Origin: Marvinbryantia sp.
Lineage (GTDB): Bacteria > Bacillota > Clostridia > Lachnospirales > Lachnospiraceae
Direction of reading: 5' to 3'
NCBI GenBank assembly: GCA_016297895.1
Contig: JAEDFS010000010.1
Coordinates: 1-52,854, forward strand
Length of the DNA: 52,854 nucleotides
Positions 34,470 through 42,116 of the stretch are shown piece after piece (the stretch's first letter is position 1; the number at the start of each line of letters is the position of its first letter). The position numbers and the translations under genes are program-made. The notes beneath the pieces were generated by a model. It was not told the DNA's origin. It searched no databases and worked only from the letters and a program-made list of their open reading frames with translations.

Positions 34470-34697
34470 CTAAGACAAACCTGTTTCCTGCCCTGTTTCC
34501 TGCCCTTCTTCCTTCTTCATTTCCCGTCTGCGCTTTGTCATCAACCCGCCGATCCTGCCGGTTTCTTTTGCTGACAGCGTCTTCCATCCGTTCTTCATGA
34601 CACGATCTAAAAGTCCCAGTTCTTCTGCAATCTCATATTTCATTTTTTCTTCCGGTGTCAGATTTTCCAGATCGATCTTTTTTTCTTTTCCTGACAT
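34470..34697 (-). CDS. Small acid-soluble spore protein, alpha/beta type
   Basis: A 75-residue SASP that would coat and protect spore DNA. The family signature is present: KYEIAEELGLLDRV, a GPR-cleavage-like site (cut expected between Glu and Ile), and GWKTLSAKETGRIGGLMTKR, the conserved DNA-binding block. The C-terminus ends in a Gly-Gln-Glu-Thr duplication. It has an unusual upstream region: a possible sigma-G promoter inside an inverted repeat. AAAGGGGG, eleven bases before the ATG, is the likely ribosome site. The GPR protease is encoded 2 kb away. Confidence 0.8.
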   Translation of the reverse strand: MSGKEKKIDLENLTPEEKMKYEIAEELGLLDRVMKNGWKTLSAKETGRIGGLMTKRRREMKKEEGQETGQETGLS

Positions 34698-34737
34698 AAA
34701 AGACCATACCCCCTTTCTCTTAGGAGTATGGTCTTTT
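34698..34737 (-). terminator. Terminator-like hairpin ending at the SASP start codon
   Basis: A 15-bp stem (one G-T pair on the RNA) between 34723-34737 and 34698-34712 with a 10-base loop. On the minus strand it closes with TTTT immediately before the SASP ATG, so it could end the padR-DUF1700-pspC transcript. The 3' arm contains the SASP ribosome site. On the plus strand it is followed by TTT as well. Confidence 0.65.
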
Positions 34738-34753
34738 TTTCAAGTCTTATTCA
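34724..34753 (-). promoter_or_regulatory. Candidate sigma-G promoter of the SASP gene
   Basis: TGAATA (34753-34748), 17 bases, CATACTC (34730-34724). This fits the forespore pattern GHATR and CATnHTA with one mismatch in the last base. The -10 element lies in the 5' arm of the hairpin. Confidence 0.5.
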
Positions 34754-34788
34754 GCCGTTCTTTTTTTACAATCATCGTACCGGTTATA

Positions 34789-34968
34789 TTATGGCTCCAT
34801 CGGAATAATAATTGCTGCCACGATATATGCCAGAATTCCGCTTCCGGTACATCCGAGAAGCACAAACAACAGACGGATCAATGTGGGATCCACACTGAAA
34901 TAATCTGCCACACCTCCGCATACTCCGCAGATCATTTTGTCATTTCTTGATTTGTAAAGTCTTTTCAT
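34789..34968 (-). CDS. PspC domain-containing small membrane protein
   Basis: A 59-residue PspC-domain protein. It begins MKRLYKSRNDKMICGVCGGVADYF and continues with DPTLIRLLFVLL and a hydrophobic segment ending AAIIIPMEP. GGAGG lies nine bases before the ATG. PspC proteins are small membrane components linked to envelope stress. It is the third gene of the PadR operon and 29 bases downstream of the DUF1700 gene. A terminator-like hairpin begins 52 bases after its stop codon. Confidence 0.9.
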   Translation of the reverse strand: MKRLYKSRNDKMICGVCGGVADYFSVDPTLIRLLFVLLGCTGSGILAYIVAAIIIPMEP

Positions 34969-34997
34969 TTTTCACTACCTCCAAAAATCCAGATTTT

Positions 34998-35483
34998 CTA
35001 TTCATCTTTTTTGCGTTCTCTCCGGTCTTTGAGAAATTTCAAAAACAGGAACACTACGATTACAAACACAATTCCCGGTATATGCGGCCCAACCGTGAAT
35101 ACCAGTACGAGCAGCAGGATCAGCAGCAGGATCCCGTTATTTCTCCTGCCTCTTTGATCCTCCAGCACATGGCCGGATCTTTGCTGTTCCCGCCAGCTTT
35201 TACGGTATGCTTCCGGCACTTTTCCATCCTCCCGGAATCTCTCATCCCGATAGCCGCTGTCCGTATACTCCCCATGACTGTTTTCCTGTCCGGACCGGAT
35301 TCCGTCTTTGATCATGGCCGCCAGACGTTCAGGACTTCCCAGCGTATGGATCACCGATTCTTCCTGTTCTTCTCCAGCCTCCTCAAAATAGTCCTCATAA
35401 TATTGCAGCACATCGTTTTTTTCACTTTCCGGCATGTCCTGCAGTAAATATGCCAGTTGAGACATATACTCCTGTCTATTCAT
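34998..35483 (-). CDS. DUF1700 (HAAS) domain membrane protein
   Basis: A 161-residue protein. The N-terminal domain is helical and acidic: MNRQEYMSQLAYLLQDMPESEKNDVLQYYEDYFEEAG followed by LGSPERLAAMI, the HAAS/DUF1700 pattern. A charged linker precedes two close hydrophobic segments near residues 112-150 and a basic end (KFLKDRRERKKDE). Such proteins are regularly paired with PadR-family regulators and are thought to sense or modulate membrane signals; that role is inferred. ATG at 35483 follows GGAGG by six bases, 25 bases after padR. Confidence 0.88.
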   Translation of the reverse strand: MNRQEYMSQLAYLLQDMPESEKNDVLQYYEDYFEEAGEEQEESVIHTLGSPERLAAMIKDGIRSGQENSHGEYTDSGYRDERFREDGKVPEAYRKSWREQQRSGHVLEDQRGRRNNGILLLILLLVLVFTVGPHIPGIVFVIVVFLFLKFLKDRRERKKDE

Positions 35484-35508
35484 TGTTCCCTCCGAAGTCC
35501 ATTCTGTT

Positions 35509-35817
35509 TTACAGTAAAATATGGGTGATACTGCTGCTGTATCTGGCCCATTCCCCCTGATATAAATGAAGCTGTACCAGACCTTTTTCCGTAATCTTAT
35601 AATATCTTCGATTGCGTCCGGCAAACTCCTGATCATAAACCTGCAGGCACCCGTCCTTTAACAGCCTCCGTAATACAGGATACAACGTAGATTCCGATAC
35701 TTCCAGTGCTTCTCTGACATCCTGAGTGATCTTATACCCATAAGTACCCTCCGGCTCTCTGGAAACAACCGCCAGCACGATGGCATCCAGAAGCGCTGCT
35801 CCTGTGTTGAAAACCAT
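35509..35817 (-). CDS. PadR family transcriptional regulator
   Basis: A 102-residue PadR-type winged-helix repressor. The N-terminal part has LLDAIVLAVVSREPEGTYGYKITQDVREAL and the recognition segment VSESTLYPVLRRLLKDGCL. The wing is RRYYKITEKG, followed by a short C-terminal helix. It is a subfamily 2-like short form lacking a long C-terminal domain. It heads an operon with DUF1700 and pspC genes, the common triad controlling envelope-associated functions, and probably represses its own promoter through the dyad at 35847-35867. Confidence 0.92.
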   Translation of the reverse strand: MVFNTGAALLDAIVLAVVSREPEGTYGYKITQDVREALEVSESTLYPVLRRLLKDGCLQVYDQEFAGRNRRYYKITEKGLVQLHLYQGEWARYSSSITHILL

Positions 35818-35846
35818 CCCATCACTTCCTTGCTATTTGATAATCG

Positions 35847-35877
35847 ATATTATATGCTGTATAATATAATTTGTCAA
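35847..35877 (-). promoter_or_regulatory. Consensus promoter of the padR operon with overlapping dyad operator
   Basis: TTGACA (35877-35872), 17 bases, TATAAT (35854-35849), a perfect consensus. An 8-bp dyad (ATATTATA, 5 bases, TATAATAT; 35847-35867) overlaps the -10 box and the spacer, a good place for PadR autorepression. Confidence 0.75.
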
Positions 35878-35888
35878 GTATTATTATT

Positions 35889-36539
35889 TCATTTACAAGC
35901 AGTTGTTTTTTTCTTCCAAAGAATAAGACAGCCTATTGCGCCAAACGCCGTTATGAATACGATCAGTAACGCACAGTGCAGGAAAAATTCGTCCGGCAGA
36001 ATCCGTATGACCGGGTCTGTCACCGGGTCAAAGAGCCAGTAGTCATTGTCAAATACGATCTCATGAAACCATACAAAGACCTGATCCCACCGCATACTGA
36101 CCGGGATCGCCAGGATTGCCGGAACCGTCAGCGTCATGATTCCCGCCCACTTAAGGTAACGAAACTCTTTTTTCCGGGTTTTTCCAACAGCCCCCACCGA
36201 TACCGCCGCTGCGCTGATCAGAAATAATTTCAGAAAAAACTGAAAGATCTGCTTTACCTCACGGAAATGAATCTCTCCCTCCTCAGACATGGGCAAGCCG
36301 GGAAGGATCAGCTTATCCTGAAAAGGAGAAACATTATAATCGATCAGTGCATCATAATTTGCCCGGATCTCCTCCTCAGAATATCCGGATGTTTCCTCAA
36401 TTTTCAGACTTTTGATATCCCTGTAGTACAGGGGACGAAATTCCAGAGTGATCACAACCGCCATGGAAATAAGAAATACCATCATACAGAATGCAAGGAA
36501 CAGATCTGTAAACCCTGCTTTTTTTCTCTCTCTGTTCAT
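35889..36539 (-). CDS. TIGR01906 family integral membrane protein
   Basis: A 216-residue protein with four hydrophobic segments: about residues 14-32, 100-120, 130-150 and 185-208. An extracytoplasmic domain of about 65 residues sits between the first two (GYSEEEIRANYDALIDYN, LPMSEEGEIHFREVKQIF), the recognisable conserved block of TIGR01906/DUF1461. Function is unknown. ATG at 36539 has GGGGAG seven bases upstream. It lies 32 bases after the YARHG gene and has no separate terminator before the padR promoter. Confidence 0.85.
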   Translation of the reverse strand: MNRERKKAGFTDLFLAFCMMVFLISMAVVITLEFRPLYYRDIKSLKIEETSGYSEEEIRANYDALIDYNVSPFQDKLILPGLPMSEEGEIHFREVKQIFQFFLKLFLISAAAVSVGAVGKTRKKEFRYLKWAGIMTLTVPAILAIPVSMRWDQVFVWFHEIVFDNDYWLFDPVTDPVIRILPDEFFLHCALLIVFITAFGAIGCLILWKKKTTACK

Positions 36540-36571
36540 TGTTCCACTCCCCTTTCCCTTTTTTGAATTTC

Positions 36572-37735
36572 TTAAAACTGATTGATTCCGTGATTTCTTT
36601 CGTATTCTGCGATAAAAGCAATGTTGCCCATTTCATATTCATTAAATACCCGGGAAGCATATTCTTCCGTAAAATCATTTCCGTCTACCACCGGCTGGTA
36701 CCAGCTCTTAGAAGAAAAATAGGCATTCAGTTCCTCATTATTGAATTTTCTTCCATGCTTTGCATAGATCTCATTGCGAGCCAGAAGAATCTCAAAATCT
36801 GACAGTCCCTCCAGATCTGCCTCACAAAGATAGCGGCTGTCACTGTCCGGAATCACATAGTCCGAATCTGTCACTGCGGCCTGTACAGTCACAGGTTCCG
36901 GGAATTCACCATTGATCTTATTCTGGATCCCCTCATTGACATAACTGTGAAAACAGGTTTCTCCATACTGAAGACTTCCTTCCCCGCCATTCCAGAGGAA
37001 ATCGGAAATGACACCGTAATCTGTAACAAGATATCTGCGAATGCTGTTGATCCTCTCAATATTCCCCGCCTGATCTGCGGCACTCACCGAAAAAAGATCG
37101 GTAGGATAGATTCCCACCGAAGCCAGCGCATTTGCCGCTGCCTCTTCCGTTTCCTGATCCCATCCGCTTCCAAGCACAGAGGCAGAAGCGATCTCTGTAA
37201 ACCCGCTGCCATCGAAAGACACCGCCCGGAAGCTCCAGTCCATACCATCTGCCAGCAGAGACATGGTTTCCTTCTTTTCGCAGCACAAAACCGTTCCTGC
37301 ATCCGTTTCTTTCAGAAATACATCCGTACAGATCTCATTGCTGCGAAGAACATCCTCTGCCAGATCGTACTGTGCGATCCGCTGAAGACGGTCGCCCTGA
37401 TACTCATAGACCTCTGCTGTCAGGTCGTTTATTTCATAGTTTTCTTCATTTTCACTGTTTTTTACACGAATTGCCAGAAGCTCCTCCGTTCCGTCCTGAT
37501 TCAGATCCTTCTGAACAGCTGCAAGGAACCCGTTGTAACGATCCTCCTCCAGCTGCCTGGTATCTCCGATTTCTTCCGGTTCGTAAAAATCAAACACCAT
37601 ATTCTCTTTTGAATAAGTATAAAACAGGGTTTCAAGATCCACGGCAGATGCCTCCTCCGCTGCGGCAGAGACACCTGTCAGGATTCCCAAAACCCCTGTC
37701 AATACTGCTATTTTCATCATCCGTGTCTTTTTCAT
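36572..37735 (-). CDS. Exported YARHG domain protein
   Basis: A 387-residue exported protein. The signal peptide covers residues 1-26 (MKKTRMMKIAVLTGVLGIL, cleavage near SAAA-EE). The body includes DLNQDGTEELL, a loop of the EF-hand/calcium type common in Lachnospiraceae surface proteins. The C-terminal YARHG domain contains LARNEIYAKHGRKFNNEELNAYF and SSKSWYQPVVDG. YARHG domains occur in extracellular proteins of unknown role. ATG at 37735 follows GGGGGAAAC; the frame open to 37813 overlaps cbiB and is not used. No lipobox cysteine is present. Confidence 0.85.
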   Translation of the reverse strand: MKKTRMMKIAVLTGVLGILTGVSAAAEEASAVDLETLFYTYSKENMVFDFYEPEEIGDTRQLEEDRYNGFLAAVQKDLNQDGTEELLAIRVKNSENEENYEINDLTAEVYEYQGDRLQRIAQYDLAEDVLRSNEICTDVFLKETDAGTVLCCEKKETMSLLADGMDWSFRAVSFDGSGFTEIASASVLGSGWDQETEEAAANALASVGIYPTDLFSVSAADQAGNIERINSIRRYLVTDYGVISDFLWNGGEGSLQYGETCFHSYVNEGIQNKINGEFPEPVTVQAAVTDSDYVIPDSDSRYLCEADLEGLSDFEILLARNEIYAKHGRKFNNEELNAYFSSKSWYQPVVDGNDFTEEYASRVFNEYEMGNIAFIAEYERNHGINQF

Positions 37736-37767
37736 ATGTGTTTCCCCCTTATTTAATCGATAAAGAG

Positions 37768-37776
37768 AGTATAACA
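37768..37776 (-). promoter_or_regulatory. Candidate extended -10 promoter of the YARHG gene
   Basis: TGTTATACT on the minus strand (extended -10, TATACT at 37773-37768), 32 bases before the start codon and just after the cbiB stop. No good -35 box is seen. Confidence 0.4.
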
Positions 37777-37788
37777 CATCCTCAAAAA

Positions 37789-38775
37789 CTATACCAGCGC
37801 CATAATCAGGCATTTCATCAATATCGTAACCGCCAGCGAGATCAGAGATGTGGCGTACATCAGCCGGTTCACTCTTAAAATATCGGTAGGCTTCACCGGA
37901 CGATCATCATCTCCGATCGTCGGTTTTTCATATCGCCTGCCAAAATACCACGCATCTCCGGCCAGCTGAACATTCAGTGCACCTGCCGCCACCGCCTCTG
38001 TCTGAGCCGAATTGGGGCTTGCATGGTTTTTCCGGTCTCTCTTATAGATCTCCCATGCATGAGGACCATTCATTTTCAGCAAAAATGCTGCCCCAATCAT
38101 GCACAGAGCCGACAGTCTTGCCGGAATAAAATTCACCACATCATCCAGCTTTGCTGCGAATCGTCCGAAGTAAAGATACCGGTCATTTTTATATCCTACC
38201 ATGGAATCCATGGTATTGATGGCTTTGTAAAAGAATCCAAGGGGAGCACCTCCAAGAGCCATAAAAAATAAGGGTGCCACAACTCCATCGGAAGTGTTTT
38301 CCGCCACGGTCTCCACTGCCGCTTTGGTAACTCCCGTCTCATCCAGATTTTCTGTATCCCGTCCAACGATCATGGATACCGCATTCCGGCTTCCCTCCAG
38401 ATCATGAACCCTGAGTCTGTCATACACCTTCATGCTCTCATCCTTCAAAGACCGGGTGGCAAGCAGCTGCCAGCAGAAGAAGGTTTCCACCGCCATACCC
38501 ACAAGCGGATGGATGGAACCTGCTCCCCATATCAGAAGATACACTGTTCCGGAAGAAAGAATCAGTACCAGCACCGCCATCACGATTCCCCACAGGAATT
38601 CACTTCGCGGATTTCTGTTTTTCTTATGGTACGCAGGATTTCCGTCATTCAGCTGTCTTTCCAGAAAAGAAATCAGATTTCCTATGATCCGGACAGGATG
38701 ATAAATCCAGGATGGATCTCCCAGAAAAAGATCCAGACCATACCCCAACACCAACGCTATTAACGAATAGATCAT
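37789..38775 (-). CDS. cbiB: Adenosylcobinamide-phosphate synthase CbiB
   Basis: A 328-residue membrane protein (CobD/CbiB) that attaches aminopropanol to adenosylcobyric acid in late cobalamin assembly. Typical features are the start LVLGYGLDLFLGDPSWIYHPVRIIG, TVAENTSDGVVAPLFF, GFFYKAINTMDSMVGYKNDRY and ASPNSAQTEAVAAGALNVQLAG. It has several transmembrane segments. No other cobalamin gene lies in the window. It follows dut by 32 bases and the Trp transporter genes, so it may be carried on that T-box-controlled transcript. Confidence 0.95.
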   Translation of the reverse strand: MIYSLIALVLGYGLDLFLGDPSWIYHPVRIIGNLISFLERQLNDGNPAYHKKNRNPRSEFLWGIVMAVLVLILSSGTVYLLIWGAGSIHPLVGMAVETFFCWQLLATRSLKDESMKVYDRLRVHDLEGSRNAVSMIVGRDTENLDETGVTKAAVETVAENTSDGVVAPLFFMALGGAPLGFFYKAINTMDSMVGYKNDRYLYFGRFAAKLDDVVNFIPARLSALCMIGAAFLLKMNGPHAWEIYKRDRKNHASPNSAQTEAVAAGALNVQLAGDAWYFGRRYEKPTIGDDDRPVKPTDILRVNRLMYATSLISLAVTILMKCLIMALV

Positions 38776-38807
38776 ATTTTAAGTCTCCTGTTTCACACTC
38801 ATTCTCC

Positions 38808-39242
38808 CTATGCCTTTCCTGTGCTTCCAAAACCGCCCCGGTCTGTCTTTTCCAATGTATCTGTCTCCTCAAATACGATAGACGGCTGGTGCTTCATGAT
38901 TCGAAACTGACAGATCCGGTCATTCACATGTATCACCGTATCTCTCATTGCATACACCGGCATATGCCACTGATCGTGATCACCGCAAAACGATTCATCG
39001 ATCACTCCGCAGTGATTCGTCTGAATGATTCCAAAGTTTTTATACGTTGAACTTCTCGGCACCACATGAGCCTCATACCCTTTCGGAAGTTTCATTCCCA
39101 CACCCAGAGGAATCAGTCTGAATTCGCCTGTCTTAAGCGTTACTTCCTCCGCTGCCCGCAGATCGATCCAGTCCGACTTTCCGTCAATATAACGTAATTT
39201 TTCAATTTGATCCGAAAAATATTTGATTTGAATTGTCTCCAA
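38808..39242 (-). CDS. dut: dUTP diphosphatase (trimeric dUTPase)
   Basis: A 144-residue trimeric dUTPase, which hydrolyses dUTP to dUMP and keeps uracil out of DNA. The five motifs are recognisable: AAEEVTLKTGE, VPRSSTYKNFGI, NHCGVIDESFCGD, ICQFRIMKHQP and the C-terminal P-loop-like DRGGFGSTGK. The start is TTG at 39242, eight bases after GGAG. It is 23 bases downstream of trpZ and not next to any DNA metabolism gene. Confidence 0.93.
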   Translation of the reverse strand: METIQIKYFSDQIEKLRYIDGKSDWIDLRAAEEVTLKTGEFRLIPLGVGMKLPKGYEAHVVPRSSTYKNFGIIQTNHCGVIDESFCGDHDQWHMPVYAMRDTVIHVNDRICQFRIMKHQPSIVFEETDTLEKTDRGGFGSTGKA

Positions 39243-39265
39243 TGTTATTTCTCCTTGCCGTCTTC

Positions 39266-40078
39266 CTATGCTTCCACTTTAGAAAACAGGATCCTGTCAT
39301 TATCCAGGCTCTTTCCTGCTCTTTCCCTGAATTTCTCAAGCAGATCATCTACCCCAAGGCCTTCCCGTTCTTTTCCCCGGATGTCCAGCACGATCTTTCC
39401 ACTGTCCATCATCAGCGTCCGGTTTCCCAGCTCCAGTGCAGACTGCATGTTGTGGGTGATCATCAGACAGGCCAGATGATTTTCTTCCACGATCCGCTTT
39501 GTCAGCTCAATTACCTTGTCTGCCGTAGCCGGATCCAGCGCAGCTGTGTGCTCATCCAGAAGCAGAATCTTCGGTGCCACCAGCGTGGCCATCAAAAGTG
39601 TGAGGGCCTGACGCTGTCCCCCTGACAGAAGTCCCACCGGCTGTTTCATCCGATCTTCCAGCCCCATATTCAAAAGGGCCAGTTTTTCCCGGAACAGTTT
39701 TCTCTGGGCACTGGAAATTCTGGAAAAGATGGAATACTGCCCCTTCGATACCCGGACATAGGCCAGAGCCAGATTTTCCTCAATGGTCATATGGGGAGCC
39801 GTTCCTTTCATCGGATCCTGAAACAGCCTTCCGATCTCCACCGCTCTTTTATACTCCGGGAGATAAGTGATATCCTCATCATCCAGTTCCACAGTTCCCT
39901 CATCCACATAGAAACTTCCCGCTATCGCATTGAATAATGTGGACTTCCCGGCTCCGTTGCTTCCGATAATGGTGGTAAAATCCCCATCCTTCACTTCCAG
40001 GTTTACTCCGTTTAAAGCAACTTTTTCGTTTACCGTACCCGGATTGAATGTCTTTTTGATGTTCGTCAGTCTCAGCAT
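39266..40078 (-). CDS. trpZ: Tryptophan ABC transporter ATP-binding protein TrpZ
   Basis: A 270-residue ABC ATPase. Walker A is GSNGAGKSTLFN, the signature is LLSGGQRQALTLLMA, and Walker B is ILLLDEHTAALDP, where HTAALDP is characteristic of the COG1101 family. The H-loop is ITHNMQSA. It overlaps the permease gene by seven bases. With COG2984 and COG4120 partners and a UGG T-box upstream, it belongs to the TrpXYZ-type tryptophan importer. Confidence 0.88.
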   Translation of the reverse strand: MLRLTNIKKTFNPGTVNEKVALNGVNLEVKDGDFTTIIGSNGAGKSTLFNAIAGSFYVDEGTVELDDEDITYLPEYKRAVEIGRLFQDPMKGTAPHMTIEENLALAYVRVSKGQYSIFSRISSAQRKLFREKLALLNMGLEDRMKQPVGLLSGGQRQALTLLMATLVAPKILLLDEHTAALDPATADKVIELTKRIVEENHLACLMITHNMQSALELGNRTLMMDSGKIVLDIRGKEREGLGVDDLLEKFRERAGKSLDNDRILFSKVEA

Positions 40079-41001
40079 TTGCCGCCTCTCTTTCTGGCTG
40101 CAAGAGCCGCACTCTTTCTTTTATAAAATGCCGCCTGTTTTTTCAGATAGGGAGATGCGATGGCGATGGCCACGATCACTGCAGACACCAGTTTCAGGCA
40201 TTCCGCAGGAATATGAAGCCTCAGGGCAATGGCAATGGCAAACCGGTACAGACAGCTTCCCAGTACAACGCCGGCGATTCGCCTGAACATCGTTCCTTTT
40301 CCGATGAGAGTCTCCCCGATGATCAGACTTGCCAAAGCAATCGTCACCATACCGGTTCCTAGATTGATATCACAGGATTTCTGATACTGTCCGATAAGAC
40401 AGCCGGAAAGAGCTGTCAGAGAACCGGAAACACAGAGTCCCACCGTAATTGTAAACTTCGGATTGATACTGGATGCCCGTACCATATCCTCATTATCGCC
40501 TGTCGCCCGGATGGAAAGTCCCAGCCAGGTCCCAAGGAACAGGGTCAGAAGCACTCCTATGATCACAACGATCAGGATCGCCACGATCAGCTTATACCAC
40601 TGTGCTCCGAAGAAGTCCTTGCACAGACTGAAGACTGTTTCGCTCTTAAAAAGAGACAGGTTAGAAGAAAAGCCCATAACGGCCAGATTCACAGTATACA
40701 ATCCCGTATTGACGATAATTCCTGCCAGAATGGATTCTACACCCAGCTTAGTCTGAAGGAAAGCCATCACATACCCGGAGCATACACCTGCCAGCATAGC
40801 AGCAAACAGGGCCATTATGGGATGACCCATAATGGCTACCTGTGCTCCGACTGCACATCCCAGAGTAAAACATCCGTCTGTGGATAAGTCGGCAATATTC
40901 AGGATCGAATAACTGAGAAACAGTGCCAGCGCCACCAGTGCGTAGATAAAACCCAGTTCCAGTGCACTGATGACTACAGGCATAGACAGCAATGATTCCA
41001 T
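40072..41001 (-). CDS. trpY: Tryptophan ABC transporter permease TrpY
   Basis: A 309-residue permease of the LivH/COG4120 type with about eight hydrophobic segments. Visible family marks are YALVALALFLSYSILNIADLSTDGCFTLG near the N-terminus and GDNEDMVRASSINPKFTITVGLCVSGSLTALSG. The C-terminus is basic (KRKSAALAARKRG). It lies between the substrate-binding protein (19 bases away) and the ATPase. Confidence 0.88.
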   Translation of the reverse strand: MESLLSMPVVISALELGFIYALVALALFLSYSILNIADLSTDGCFTLGCAVGAQVAIMGHPIMALFAAMLAGVCSGYVMAFLQTKLGVESILAGIIVNTGLYTVNLAVMGFSSNLSLFKSETVFSLCKDFFGAQWYKLIVAILIVVIIGVLLTLFLGTWLGLSIRATGDNEDMVRASSINPKFTITVGLCVSGSLTALSGCLIGQYQKSCDINLGTGMVTIALASLIIGETLIGKGTMFRRIAGVVLGSCLYRFAIAIALRLHIPAECLKLVSAVIVAIAIASPYLKKQAAFYKRKSAALAARKRGGKC

Positions 41002-41020
41002 GTTTCTACTCCTTTAATCC

Positions 41021-42025
41021 TTATTCAAACTCTTCTGCGGTCACAGTCTCTACCACTGCTGTACATTTTTCTGCAAAACCGCTGTAATCCAGACCAAGGG
41101 CTTCTGCCGTTTCTGTATTGACTGTTGCGATTCCGTTGTCAAAGGTCTGAATCGGTGTTGTGGCGGGATCTGCCCCTCTTAAGATTTCTACTGCCATATC
41201 TGCTGTTGCGGTTCCCAGATTTTCATAGTCTACACCATATCCGCAGAATGCACCGTTTAAAGCGAAGGAATCTGCACCTGCATAGTGAGGAATTCCTGCA
41301 TCGATGAATTTTTCAAAGATGGCCAGTTCTGCTGTCATGATCGTATTATCCGTAGGTGTAAAGATAGCATCTACGCCTGCTGCTACCAGTGCATCCGCAG
41401 CCTGGGTCACTTCTGTATTGTTGGTTCCTGTCTTTTCTACATATTCAATACCCTTCTCCTCCAGATATGCCTTGGCATCTGCAATAGGCTGTTTGGAAGA
41501 ATCTTCTGACTGGCTGTACAGCAGTCCTACAGATTTGATATCCGGATTTGCAGTCAGCATCAGGTCCAGTATTGCATTGGTATTTAACGCATCACTGGTT
41601 CCGGTAATATTTGCTCCCGGTGCTTCCATAGACTCTGCAAGTCCTGATCCTACAGGATCGGAAACTGCAGAAAATACTACCGGAATCTGCACATCTTCTG
41701 TTGCTGTCTGTACGATCTGAGCTGCCGGAGTTGCGATGGGAATGATCACATCCACTTCATCGGCAATCAGCTGGCTTGCGATCTGATTTAAAGTAGTCGC
41801 ATCTGCCTGTCCATTATATACATAGCCTTCATAAGTAAAGGTATCTTCTCCTTCTGCAGTCTTTTCATCCAGACGGGTCTCGATTGCTTTCTCGATCTGG
41901 TTCAGAGAAGCGTCATCCACAAACTGAATGATTCCTACCTTGTAGTCAGCTGCCATTGCGCTGCCTGCCATCATCACTGCTGCCATTACGGTTACTGCCG
42001 CACTTGCCAATACTTTTCTTTTCAT
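41021..42025 (-). CDS. trpX: Tryptophan ABC transporter substrate-binding protein TrpX
   Basis: A 334-residue periplasmic-binding-type protein of the COG2984 family. A signal peptide is present (residues 1-25), with a cleavage site AMA-AD, then YKVGIIQFVDDASLNQIEKAI, PIATPAAQIVQTATEDVQIPVVFSAVSDPVG and GVDAIFTPTDNTIM. Oddly, no lipobox cysteine is seen near the signal (AGSAMA rather than an LxxC), although monoderm binding proteins are normally lipid-anchored. GGAGAAG precedes the ATG. The T-box with a UGG specifier supports tryptophan as substrate. Confidence 0.88.
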   Translation of the reverse strand: MKRKVLASAAVTVMAAVMMAGSAMAADYKVGIIQFVDDASLNQIEKAIETRLDEKTAEGEDTFTYEGYVYNGQADATTLNQIASQLIADEVDVIIPIATPAAQIVQTATEDVQIPVVFSAVSDPVGSGLAESMEAPGANITGTSDALNTNAILDLMLTANPDIKSVGLLYSQSEDSSKQPIADAKAYLEEKGIEYVEKTGTNNTEVTQAADALVAAGVDAIFTPTDNTIMTAELAIFEKFIDAGIPHYAGADSFALNGAFCGYGVDYENLGTATADMAVEILRGADPATTPIQTFDNGIATVNTETAEALGLDYSGFAEKCTAVVETVTAEEFE

Positions 42026-42075
42026 AATCTTCTTCTCCTTTTTTATATAAAGTTTTATTGCTTACGTATCAGATC

Positions 42076-42116
42076 TTGTATTATAGGGAATTGCAAAGCA
42101 ATTTCCTATAATACAA
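42076..42116 (-). repeat. 41-base near-perfect hairpin between the T-box and trpX
   Basis: A 19-bp inverted repeat (TTGTATTATAGGGAATTGC with its complement) around a 3-base loop, fully paired on the plus strand (one G-T) and with one A-C mismatch on the RNA. It overlaps the T-run of the T-box terminator and has none of its own. Confidence 0.7.
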
